Source of the DNA: Marinobacter sp. ELB17
GTDB taxonomy: Bacteria > Pseudomonadota > Gammaproteobacteria > Pseudomonadales > Oleiphilaceae
NCBI RefSeq assembly: GCF_000169375.1
Contig: NZ_AAXY01000003.1
Span: 186,001 to 250,000, forward strand
Direction: 5' to 3'
DNA: 64,000 nucleotides
In this document: piece by piece, positions 56,932-64,000 of the stretch
How the letters are laid out: the number at the start of each line of letters is the position of its first letter
Position numbering within the stretch: the stretch's first letter is position 1
Position numbers and translations under genes: made by a program
Notes under the pieces: generated by a model
What the model was told of the DNA's origin: nothing
Seen by the model: only the letters and a program-made list of their open reading frames with translations
The model's database searches: none

Positions 56932-58370
56932 GCCGAGGCAATCGCGTATTCGTGATTATGCGGTTCTATCAACGCAGCATGCAGCGCCACAATAGTAGCC
57001 TTATAGTTGTCTTCATCAATCACGAATTGAATATCTACCTGGCGCATGCACTGGTGCAACGCCAGCACACTGATTTCTGCATCGGCCAGCGCTTTTACTG
57101 ATCGCGCCAGAATGCCAAGCGCTTTCATGTCGCTGCCAATGGCCGATACCAGCGCCACTTTGCGAGTATGCACCTCAGCATTGGGAAAGGTCTCTTTCAG
57201 CGCGTTCACCACCCGCTTTACGTGTTTCAGCGTGGTACTCACGTAATGGGTAATGGTGTTAGCGTTGGTGTCTTTTGACACAAAGCGCACCTTAAAGCGG
57301 GTCAGCACGTCCAAAATCTTGCGGTCTGAACCTGGCTCGCCCTGCATGTCTTGATCAAACAATTCAATAGCAAAGATGCCCTTGGCACCGGCGATAATTT
57401 CTACCTGAGATTTTTCACTAACGTAGTCCTTAGTGATCAGAGTACCGGTATGTTCCGGTTCAAAGGTGTTCATCACCCGCAGTGGAATATCATTCTGACG
57501 CAGGCCTTTACCGGCACGTGGATGAATGGCTTCCATACCCAGGTTGGCCAGTTGGTCGGCCACGTCGTAGTTGGTGCGGCCCAAAGGTACTACCTTATCG
57601 GCACCCACAATGTTGGGGTCGGCCGAGCTCAAATGGTATTCCTTGTGAATAACGGCTTCACGGGCCTCGGTGATCACCGCCACCCGGCTGAAGGTCATTT
57701 CACTGTAGCCGCGATCAAAGGTACGCATCAGGCCTTCCTTGCACTGCGCATAACCGGTAGCAATGGGCAGTTCACGGCTGAGGTCTACCGCATCGAACGC
57801 CTGTTTAAGCTTTTCATCCAGCGGCAACAGTTCTGCATCGCGCCAGCCGGTTAAGTCTACAAAGCGGGCGTTGATACCTTCCTGCTGCAGTTTCAATGTC
57901 GTGTTGAACGCACTGTGGGCTTCGCCGATACCGGCCAGCATCTCACGCACCGTCAGCAAGTGTTCTTCAAGCTGAAACTGACCATAGGAACACAAGCGCT
58001 GCAGGTCGATCAGGCAGCCTCGCACGCCTTCAACCCGATCAATAATGAACTGGTCGGCTTGCTGCTTTAACATCGAGTCTTCAAACATCTCGCCGTTGAT
58101 GTTGGTAAGAAAGCGCACCAGCTTGGTGAGATCGTCGCCCCAGGCCCAGTCCGATTCCGCATCGGCGAACAAGGCGTAAACGCCCGGCTCACCCGTTTTT
58201 TTATGCTCTAGTAACTCGTTGGTGACACCTGCGTAGGCCGACACCACAAAGATGCGCTGATACAGCTCGTCTTTGCTGCGATTACCAATAATGATGTTGT
58301 CGCGTACGGCCTCGTAGTTGGTCATGGAGGTGCCGCCGATTTTTTCAACGGTATGTAATTGCGCAGTCAT
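56910..58370 (-). CDS. ask: Aspartokinase of the ectoine-linked type
   Basis: A 486-residue aspartate kinase. KIGGTSMTNYEAVRD is the kinase start, followed by a domain with GYSEMTFSRVAVITEAREAVIHKEYHLSSADPN and two C-terminal ACT-like repeats (VALVSAIGSDMKALGILARSVKALADAEISVLALHQ). The alternative, feedback-resistant Ask_Ect of ectoine operons has this character. It sits last in what was ectABC-ask; ectB and ectC are now missing. It makes aspartyl phosphate, so it may still feed general amino acid synthesis. Confidence 0.85.
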   Translation of the reverse strand: MTAQLHTVEKIGGTSMTNYEAVRDNIIIGNRSKDELYQRIFVVSAYAGVTNELLEHKKTGEPGVYALFADAESDWAWGDDLTKLVRFLTNINGEMFEDSMLKQQADQFIIDRVEGVRGCLIDLQRLCSYGQFQLEEHLLTVREMLAGIGEAHSAFNTTLKLQQEGINARFVDLTGWRDAELLPLDEKLKQAFDAVDLSRELPIATGYAQCKEGLMRTFDRGYSEMTFSRVAVITEAREAVIHKEYHLSSADPNIVGADKVVPLGRTNYDVADQLANLGMEAIHPRAGKGLRQNDIPLRVMNTFEPEHTGTLITKDYVSEKSQVEIIAGAKGIFAIELFDQDMQGEPGSDRKILDVLTRFKVRFVSKDTNANTITHYVSTTLKHVKRVVNALKETFPNAEVHTRKVALVSAIGSDMKALGILARSVKALADAEISVLALHQCMRQVDIQFVIDEDNYKATIVALHAALIEPHNHEYAIASAEQCALG

Positions 58371-58403
58371 AATTTCGCCTTTGCTATCGGTTCTTTGGTG
58401 CGA

Positions 58404-58469
58404 TTACAAACCCGTGAAAGCACGGCTATAGACACGCGCTTCAGATTCGACGGTTTTGAATAATCCCAT
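58404..58469 (-). pseudogene. ectB: ectB stub (first 21 codons)
   Basis: A 21-codon frame with ATG at 58469, ribosome site AGAGGT six bases upstream, reading MGLFKTVESEARVYSRAFTGL then TAA. Residues 7-18 match the conserved EctB start (MESxVRxYSRSFP). An intact EctB has about 420 residues. It lies between ectA (95 bp away) and ask (33 bp), in the position ectB-ectC should occupy, so an internal deletion removed nearly all of ectB and all of ectC. Confidence 0.8.
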
Positions 58470-58564
58470 GATTTTACCTCTTTGCACGTCAGATTTCAGA
58501 CGGCACGCTGTGGCAAGCTCATCCATTGGCTTGTCGGCTAGCGCATTTACTCGGGCCTTCGGGC

Positions 58565-59080
58565 TCAGCCAGGCTTGGTAAAGGGCCCAATGCGCAGCAA
58601 AATTTCGGAGTCGTGCTGACCGCCAAAGTGCACGTCTTTTGTGAAGTGCTCCTCAAAGGTCAATTCGGCGCCCATGTCGCGGGCAAACGAGCGGAACAGC
58701 GCCCAGGAAGCGTCGTTATCAGCGGTAATGGTGGTTTCCATATGGCTAATGTGGCTAAGTTCTTGCCGTGCAACAATCGCCTTCAGCATACGCTTGGCAA
58801 GCCCTTGACCTCGACCTTTCTCGTGGACCGCAACCTGCCATACAAATACTGTTTCCAGCTTCTGGGGGGGGATATAACCGGAAATAAAGCCTACAAGATC
58901 GCTGTCTTTCTCCGCAGCCACTGCCGTGTCGGCAAAATCGCTGCACTGCAAAAGATTGCAGTAAATTGAGTTCGAATCCAGCGGTGGACATTCCGTTACC
59001 AGCTGGCTCAGCCCGAAGCCATCATCCTTCACAGGTTTGCGCAGGTTAATGGCGGTGGTATTCGATCCTTCTGATGTCAT
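58565..59080 (-). CDS. ectA: L-2,4-diaminobutyrate N-acetyltransferase
   Basis: A 171-residue GNAT enzyme of ectoine synthesis. INLRKPVKDDGFGLSQLVTECPPLDSNSIYCNLLQCSDF is the EctA start, with acetyl-CoA binding motif RGQGLAKRML, and ending SEILLRIGPF. Intact. A near-consensus sigma70 promoter precedes it. Without EctB it has no 2,4-diaminobutyrate supply from this operon, and without EctC its product cannot be cyclised to ectoine. Confidence 0.93.
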   Translation of the reverse strand: MTSEGSNTTAINLRKPVKDDGFGLSQLVTECPPLDSNSIYCNLLQCSDFADTAVAAEKDSDLVGFISGYIPPQKLETVFVWQVAVHEKGRGQGLAKRMLKAIVARQELSHISHMETTITADNDASWALFRSFARDMGAELTFEEHFTKDVHFGGQHDSEILLRIGPFTKPG

Positions 59081-59115
59081 AACGAATCTGTTTACCTTGA
59101 AAATTTAGGGTTAAA

Positions 59116-59143
59116 TTATATAGACCACAAATTAAATTTCAAG
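59116..59143 (-). promoter_or_regulatory. Promoter of ectA
   Basis: On the minus strand TTGAAA (59143-59138), 16 bases, TATAAT (59121-59116) precede the ectA start by about 35 bp. The region is very AT-rich compared with the genome, a common feature of salt-induced ectoine promoters. Confidence 0.6.
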
Positions 59144-59402
59144 TTTACTCAAAAGATGACAGGGGAATTGGCGACTTAAAACAGCATAATCCATCAGAAT
59201 AATAGCCGTCAATACCGAGATTCAACAACAAGTTTTGATTACTTTTTGTACGGAATTGACGGACTCGGGAGCTTGACGGTGCGCCAAGGCAAAAAGCTCC
59301 AGAAAAAATCGCGGATGGGTTTTGAAAACACATTCTTAGGCCTCGAAAGACCCATTACTAACGGACTTAGCCAGGGGCCTGAAACAGTGTGGAACGGATC
59401 AA
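59144..59402. other. Intergenic region, nothing recognised
   Basis: The stretch between the ectA promoter and the symporter 3' end carries no convincing gene. Short open frames on both strands have no recognisable protein. A seven-base hairpin (GGAGCTT/AAGCTCC, 59268-59302) is the only structure seen. A regulator such as ectR, often next to ectA, is absent here. Confidence 0.5.
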
Positions 59403-60806
59403 TCAGAAAGACGACACCGCTAAGGGCTGGCGACGCCATCGAGCCACCAATAAGGGCGCAAAGAAGCCCGACGTACAAAGTACAAAGCCCCAGGCATTAA
59501 CACCCAACAACAGCCCGTACTTACCGTCGCCAATGCCCCAACTTGCGGGAATAGCACCTACGGCCAAGGCCAAACCTAGCGCAAGGCCGGTCCAGAAACT
59601 CAGGTGAAAACTCCACGGCGACCAACGGGTAAAGCCGTAAAACAGGAACACCGGCGCCAGCCCCATCACCATGGTGCCGGAAATGGTGGTTGCCGCCAGA
59701 ATATCCGTGCCAGCGAGCATGGGCAGATTCCCCAAGAGCGCAAACACCACCATCACCACCGCTCCCAACCGCATACTGGGCAGCCGATTTGCTGCACGGC
59801 GCGCCAACCGCGGCAAGTCTACCGCCAGCGACTTGGCCAGGGAGGTAAAGGTGGAGTCCAGGGTTGAGCCGGCTGAAGTCATCATTACCACGCTCATAAA
59901 GAACAGCGCTGCCAAACCCAGCGAACGGCCGACTGCAGCCGGTGCGTTACCCATGGCGTCGATACCGTTCAGACGCGCATGAACCCCCACCAAGCTAAAG
60001 ATAAACACCGCCACAAAGCCCAACAAACCAGCCACCACAAAGCTTTTGAGCATCGTTTTTTCACGATTTACAAAGGCTCGGTCTGTCAGCACCGGATCGT
60101 GGAACGGGTAGCTAAACAGTTGCAACAGCGCCACTAGCAGCAAATCCAACCCCGCGTCCAAGCGGAAATCACCTTCACGCAGCATCACTCCCGCATCGTT
60201 TGCGGGCAAGATCATAAACAGCACCGCGCCAAGAAAAAACACAAACACAAAGGTCTGAATAACGTCGGTAAAAATCGACGAACGCAGCCCGCCTTTCAGG
60301 CTGTAAGCCAAGGTAAACGCGGTAAACACCATGGCAGCGGTGTAATACTGCCACTGTCCGGGTGAACCAAAATAACCGCCTACCACGGCCGTATTGCTCC
60401 AGATCTCATTGTACAACCGAATCAGAATCGCCGCCGCAAACGCCAGCGATGCCAACCGGCCGAAGCGAGAGGTCAAAAACTCCTGCAAGCTACGGGCACC
60501 GGTCTGGCAGCGAATACGATAAATCACATAACCCGCCACCGGAATCGACAGCCAATAACTGGCGTAAGCCAGGCCACCCACAACACCGTATGCCGCCCCC
60601 AGATTGGCCGCGTTGGTCACCGACTTGGCGAAAATCCAGCTGATAAAAATACTCGCCGTCAGCGACCACTGCCCTACCGGATTCCCATGGTCGTCTGTGC
60701 CCTTATAAAACGATTCCGGATTCCGGCTTTTCGGCGACAAAACGTACATAATCACGCCGTAAGCCAGAAGAAAGCCCCAAAATAGCGTGGCTTCGGTGAT
60801 GTTCAT
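59403..60806 (-). CDS. Na+:solute symporter (SSS family)
   Basis: A 467-residue membrane protein with about 13 helices. LTASIFISWIFAKSVTNAANLGAAYGVVGGLAYASYWLSIPVAG and the SSS block LKGGLRSSIFTDVIQTFVFVF are typical, as is MTSAGSTLDSTFTSLAKSLAVDL. Substrate unknown: SSS members carry amino acids, proline, urea, pantothenate and compatible solutes. Position directly behind the reduced ectoine operon makes solute import tempting, but the two are not in one operon. Confidence 0.88.
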   Translation of the reverse strand: MNITEATLFWGFLLAYGVIMYVLSPKSRNPESFYKGTDDHGNPVGQWSLTASIFISWIFAKSVTNAANLGAAYGVVGGLAYASYWLSIPVAGYVIYRIRCQTGARSLQEFLTSRFGRLASLAFAAAILIRLYNEIWSNTAVVGGYFGSPGQWQYYTAAMVFTAFTLAYSLKGGLRSSIFTDVIQTFVFVFFLGAVLFMILPANDAGVMLREGDFRLDAGLDLLLVALLQLFSYPFHDPVLTDRAFVNREKTMLKSFVVAGLLGFVAVFIFSLVGVHARLNGIDAMGNAPAAVGRSLGLAALFFMSVVMMTSAGSTLDSTFTSLAKSLAVDLPRLARRAANRLPSMRLGAVVMVVFALLGNLPMLAGTDILAATTISGTMVMGLAPVFLFYGFTRWSPWSFHLSFWTGLALGLALAVGAIPASWGIGDGKYGLLLGVNAWGFVLCTSGFFAPLLVARWRRQPLAVSSF

Positions 60807-60893
60807 TGTTTGTTTATTCCTTGCAGTTCTGATTTTTAGGTGGGGTTGATACCATACAGTCCAGCGGGTTCAGCCTCATAAGGAAAACAAGTC

Positions 60894-61373
60894 ATGCCAG
60901 ACAAGCCCCAGATACTCATCACAAACATCCGCCAGCACGCTGCCGAAGGGCTAAGTGTCGGCGATCGCTTTACCATAACCCGCTGTTTTAGCTCCGAAGA
61001 CATCGCATCCTTCGCGACTCTTTCGAGAGACTACAATCCGGTCCATTGCGACAGCCATTTTGCCAAGCTAAAAGGCCTGCGCAAACCTATTGCTCACGGC
61101 CTCCTGACAGCAAGCCTGATCACCGAAATCGGCGGTCAGATTGGCTGGTTTGCATCAAGCATGTCATTCAAGTTCAAGCGACCGGTCTATGCCGGTGAAA
61201 CATTGACCTGCAGCTGGGTCATCCACGAAATCGACGAGCGGAAACGCGCAAAGGCAGAAATCAACGTCATCAATGGTGACGGAGTCACCGTTCTGGAAGC
61301 AGAAATAACCGGTGTCCTACCCAATAAAAATGAGCGACAACGCTTGGCCGAATTACTCAACGAAGGGCACTGA
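60894..61373 (+). CDS. MaoC-like (R)-specific enoyl-CoA hydratase
   Basis: A 159-residue hot-dog-fold hydratase. The active-site Asp/His pair is in SRDYNPVHCD (D-x4-H), followed by IAHGLLTASLI and a C-terminal strand set. Such enzymes hydrate (2E)-enoyl-CoA to (R)-3-hydroxyacyl-CoA. Monocistronic and divergent from the SSS gene (87 bp). Confidence 0.88.
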   Translation: MPDKPQILITNIRQHAAEGLSVGDRFTITRCFSSEDIASFATLSRDYNPVHCDSHFAKLKGLRKPIAHGLLTASLITEIGGQIGWFASSMSFKFKRPVYAGETLTCSWVIHEIDERKRAKAEINVINGDGVTVLEAEITGVLPNKNERQRLAELLNEGH

Positions 61374-61421
61374 TGGCGAACTTCAAGCTTTCCAAAATAC
61401 CGAAATCAGGTCCGTCAGGCT

Positions 61422-61497
61422 GGGGGGGGGGGGCTTTCTTTCCGCCCGGAAAAGGTGTCTGAGCGCAGCGAGTTCTTTTCCCAGGAAAGAAAGCCCC
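61422..61497. repeat. G12 homopolymer within a nested inverted repeat
   Basis: A run of 12 G (61422-61433) leads into a perfect 14-base arm (61430-61443, GGGGCTTTCTTTCC) repeated inversely at 61484-61497. Within the 40-base loop a second pair, GGAAAAG and CTTTTCC, forms an inner stem. The element lies between convergent genes and may act as terminator, or be a REP-like extragenic unit. Confidence 0.7.
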
Positions 61498-61557
61498 GGC
61501 GCCCAGGCCGTTAACTCCAACGCCAGAATGAACAAGCCCCAAAACCCAAAACCAAAC

Positions 61558-62538
61558 CTAAGCAGGCGCCGAACAACTGGCCCCATAGCGATAACAAGAA
61601 AAGCACCGGTGATGGCGCAACATAACGCGCTCCTCCATACTCTGGGCCAGCGACCCACCCAAATCGTACTGCGGATCATCATCCACCAACGTACAGGCAT
61701 ACACCCGCACATCGTCACCCTTCTTCACCAACATCCGCGTGTACGTGCACATAAAGTGCGCGCGGCTATCAACGGTGGGGTATTTCTCCATGCAGTTTTC
61801 AGTAATCTCCGGACTACCGTCTTCCGAACCCGGCGTACCCAGGTCTGGAAACGCGGTAAACGCCAGGGTTTCGGGAATGCCCCATTCGCGGAAAATCTCG
61901 CGGAACGCAGCCTCTACCTTGGCCGGCACTTCGTTGACATCGGTCTGGCGCGCAATAGACACCCTAAAACCCTGTTCAACCAGCCAGTGCACGCCCTCTA
62001 GTGCCTGATCAAAACTGCCTTCACCGCGGTCTTTGTCGTGGCGGGCGCGGTTAGGAAAGTCCAGGCTAACGCGGAAATGAATGGGGTAAGGATTGTTCAG
62101 CAGCGGTAGCACCTGATGTCGGCGTTTCAACAGCGGCTCGGTGGCGTTGGTCAATACAAAACATTGCCGGTGCTGGCTAGCGTAATCCAGCATATTCACA
62201 AAATCCCGAATCACAAACGGCTCGCCGCCGGTGAACGAAAACTGTTCCACGCCCATGTCCATAGCTTCGTGGATAAACGGCTTCACATCGCTCAGCTTCA
62301 TCCCGGGAATGCGGCCATCACCGGGATGACTGCCTTCCAGACAGAACGGGCAAGCCAGGTTGCAGGCGGTGCCGGTGTGAATCCACAGCTCTTTTAGCGC
62401 GTTCGCATCAATATATCCGCGAGGATCGCCGTTGCGAGTATGAGTCCAGCTGTCAGCCGCACGGGGCTCTAAAACTTCCACCAACGGGATGCGCGTGCGG
62501 GTCGCCTTAACCGGCGTGCTGGCTAGGGTGGGGGGCAT
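61558..62538 (-). CDS. Radical SAM protein with C-terminal Cys cluster
   Basis: A 326-residue radical SAM enzyme: the 4Fe-4S motif CNLACPFC (CxxxCxxC) near residues 59-66, the GGEPF motif in FSFTGGEPFVIRDF, and a C-terminal Cys-rich end (RCFSCYRYGASCSAP) that may bind a second cluster like a short SPASM domain. The SPASM-like end and FCLEGSHPGDGRIPGMKL suggest peptide or cofactor modification, but no substrate peptide gene is adjacent. Transcribed alone; the next minus gene ends about 100 bp upstream. Confidence 0.85.
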   Translation of the reverse strand: MPPTLASTPVKATRTRIPLVEVLEPRAADSWTHTRNGDPRGYIDANALKELWIHTGTACNLACPFCLEGSHPGDGRIPGMKLSDVKPFIHEAMDMGVEQFSFTGGEPFVIRDFVNMLDYASQHRQCFVLTNATEPLLKRRHQVLPLLNNPYPIHFRVSLDFPNRARHDKDRGEGSFDQALEGVHWLVEQGFRVSIARQTDVNEVPAKVEAAFREIFREWGIPETLAFTAFPDLGTPGSEDGSPEITENCMEKYPTVDSRAHFMCTYTRMLVKKGDDVRVYACTLVDDDPQYDLGGSLAQSMEERVMLRHHRCFSCYRYGASCSAPA

Positions 62539-62647
62539 AAAGGCTCCATAATTAAAAAATTCGACACTCGTTATACTTAGTATTCAGACAGCATTGAGAC
62601 AGCCGTCAAACAGCAGCAATCAGACCGGCGCTGACGCCGGACGTGTC

Positions 62648-64000
62648 TTAACCGCGACGCCAGCTGTGAATCTTTTCCACTATGGCCAGTAAACGCTGGG
62701 GCGCATTGGCCCGTTTCCACTGGCCCGCAGCGGCTTTGGCCGCTTCATTCCAGGTTGGGTAAGGGTGAATCGTGCCAAGAATTTTATTCAACCCCAGGCC
62801 GTGCTTCATCGCCAGAGTGAACTCCGCCAGAATTTCGCCGGCGTGGGAACCCACCACCACCACGCCAAGGATTTTGTCTTTGCCCGGCGGCGTCAGCACC
62901 TTGATGAAACCAGAGTCTTCGCTTTCAGTAATTGCCCGATCCAGGTCGTCCAGACCGTATTTGGTGACTTCAAAGGCAACGCCTTTCTCCCTGGCTTCGG
63001 CTTCACTCAGCCCAACGCGGGCCACTTCCGGCGAGGTGAAAGTGACCCACGGCATAACCCGGTAATCTACCTTGAAGCGTTTAAACTGACCAAACAGGGC
63101 ATTCACCGCGGCATACCATGCCTGGTGCGCCGCGGCATGGGTAAACTGATAGGGCCCGGCAACATCGCCACAGGCGAACACATTCGGATAGCGCAGGCTC
63201 ATGTCTTCTTCCACCGGCACGGTTCCATTGGGCAGGGTTTCGACGCCGATTTTGTCAAGCCCCAGGCCTTTGGTGTTTGCGGCACGACCCACCGCGACCA
63301 GCACCTGATCAAAGGCAATACGAACCCGCTCCCCTTTGTGCTCGCAGTAAACCACTTTCTCGCCTTCTTCGATGGCGAACTCTTTGGCCGCATGTTCCAG
63401 ACGAAGATCAACACCATCGTTTTCAAATTGGACTCTCACCAGTTCAGATACATCGCTGTCTTCTTTTGCCAACAGCCGATCTCCCATTTCCACCTGAATC
63501 ACCTGGCTGCCCAAGCGGGCAAAGGCATGGGCCAGCTCGGAACCAATGGGGCCTCCACCCAACACCAGCAAACGCTCCGGCTGCTCCTGCAACTCCCAAA
63601 GGTTGTCAGAGCTCAAAGGCTCCATATCTTCAAGCCCTGGAATCGGCGGCATGGCCGGCTTGCCGCCGGTGGCGACAATAATACTTCGCGCCGTCAGCCG
63701 CTCGTTGTGACCATCGTTGTGCCTGACCTCCAGTTCCCAAGGAGAGACAAAACTTGCCTCGCCAGCGATGCAATCCACGCCCAGATCCCGGTAGCGCTCA
63801 GGAGAATCATGCGGCTCGACTTTGGCAATCACGTCTTTGACACGGTTCATGATGTTCCGGAATGAGCCTTTCACCGCCACCGATTCGAGGCCGTAACGGT
63901 TGGCATGGCGCAGTGTATCCGCCGCCTTCGCGCTTCGAATGAGTGCCTTCGAAGGTACACAACCGGTATTCAGGCAATCGCCGCCCATTTTGTGTTTTTC
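62648..64000 (-). CDS. Pyridine nucleotide-disulfide oxidoreductase, mercuric reductase-like (5' end outside window)
   Basis: About 450 residues visible of a flavin disulfide reductase; the FAD-binding start lies beyond base 64000. The redox disulfide is GGDCLNTGCVPSKALI; the NAD site is LLVLGGGPIGSELAHAFARLG; the FAD site ends ...PNVFACGDVAG and the C-terminal interface motif is GTIHPYPTWNEAAKAA. It resembles the 'FAD-containing oxidoreductase' relatives of mercuric reductase and dihydrolipoamide dehydrogenase rather than Lpd itself. Whether it has the mercuric CC pair at the C-terminus: it does not (ends EKIHSWRRG). Confidence 0.85.
   Translation of the reverse strand, partial: EKHKMGGDCLNTGCVPSKALIRSAKAADTLRHANRYGLESVAVKGSFRNIMNRVKDVIAKVEPHDSPERYRDLGVDCIAGEASFVSPWELEVRHNDGHNERLTARSIIVATGGKPAMPPIPGLEDMEPLSSDNLWELQEQPERLLVLGGGPIGSELAHAFARLGSQVIQVEMGDRLLAKEDSDVSELVRVQFENDGVDLRLEHAAKEFAIEEGEKVVYCEHKGERVRIAFDQVLVAVGRAANTKGLGLDKIGVETLPNGTVPVEEDMSLRYPNVFACGDVAGPYQFTHAAAHQAWYAAVNALFGQFKRFKVDYRVMPWVTFTSPEVARVGLSEAEAREKGVAFEVTKYGLDDLDRAITESEDSGFIKVLTPPGKDKILGVVVVGSHAGEILAEFTLAMKHGLGLNKILGTIHPYPTWNEAAKAAAGQWKRANAPQRLLAIVEKIHSWRRG

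Noticed and set aside
59144..59500. Transposase remnant in overlapping short frames next to ectA
   Set aside because: Neither strand's translation shows a transposase motif, and no inverted repeat flanks it.
62765..63865. A 366-codon plus-strand frame
   Set aside because: It lies wholly antisense to the flavin disulfide oxidoreductase, whose motifs are unmistakable; the frame is a shadow in GC-rich DNA.
62648..64000. Mercuric reductase (merA) assignment
   Set aside because: The C-terminal vicinal cysteines and an N-terminal HMA domain needed for mercury reduction are not seen.

Overview
The window looks like chromosomal DNA of a marine gammaproteobacterium close to Marinobacter. This is an inference from gene content and protein character: an N-type ATPase, ectoine-type genes (ectA and the ectoine-linked aspartokinase), many Na+-coupled transporters, TM2/NfeD/DUF3429-type small membrane proteins and moderately GC-rich coding sequence. 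No rRNA, tRNA, CRISPR array or complete insertion sequence was seen.

Layout. 1-4030: 3' half of an N-type (alternative) F-ATPase operon, atpB(partial)-E-F-A-G. 4034-7719 (minus): compact operon of a thermostable-hemolysin-family GNAT-like protein, an ANL adenylating enzyme joined in frame to a haem-oxygenase-like diiron domain, and a short-chain dehydrogenase; a QseBC/PmrAB-type two-component pair is divergent, with two PmrA/QseB-like direct-repeat boxes between them. 10001-22336: cobalamin block: bluB, cobQ, cobO, a cobB stub, btuDCFB behind a B12 riboswitch, the threonine-phosphate decarboxylase gene, cbiB, cobU, and divergent cobT and alpha-ribazole phosphatase. 22380-23905: AT-rich broken PAS-GGDEF-EAL gene. 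24185-35849: CBS/DUF294 nucleotidyltransferase with exonuclease, MsrAB with a two-component system, NSS and DMT transporters, a MATE pump, S-formylglutathione hydrolase, a CBS protein. 36076-41847: alanine symporter, 1-Cys peroxiredoxin, metNIQ, a hypothetical protein. 42081-51060: lytic transglycosylase, TauE permease, a diguanylate cyclase broken by two frameshifts, an orphan hcp behind a sigma54-like promoter, a SprT-like metalloprotease, a TM2 protein, a class II amidotransferase, nfeD-qmcA. 51089-56803: yfbR, a large DUF748 protein, pdxH, a phosphopantetheinyl transferase, two small conserved genes. 56910-59080: an ectoine operon reduced to ectA, a 21-codon ectB stub and ask, with ectC gone. 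59403-64000: SSS symporter, MaoC hydratase, radical SAM protein and a flavin disulfide oxidoreductase running off the right edge.

Two themes stand out. First, gene decay: cobB, ectB/ectC, a GGDEF-EAL protein and a dCache-PAS-GGDEF protein are each visibly broken, most by clean internal deletions, so B12 synthesis, ectoine synthesis and c-di-GMP signalling have all lost parts here. Second, the hemolysin-family/ANL/diiron/SDR operon with its dedicated two-component system has the shape of an uncharacterised acyl-derived metabolite or signal pathway and is the best candidate for an undescribed system. A third, structural theme is a set of short degenerate tandem repeats (periods 12, 17, 21 and 23 bp) placed exactly at gene ends.
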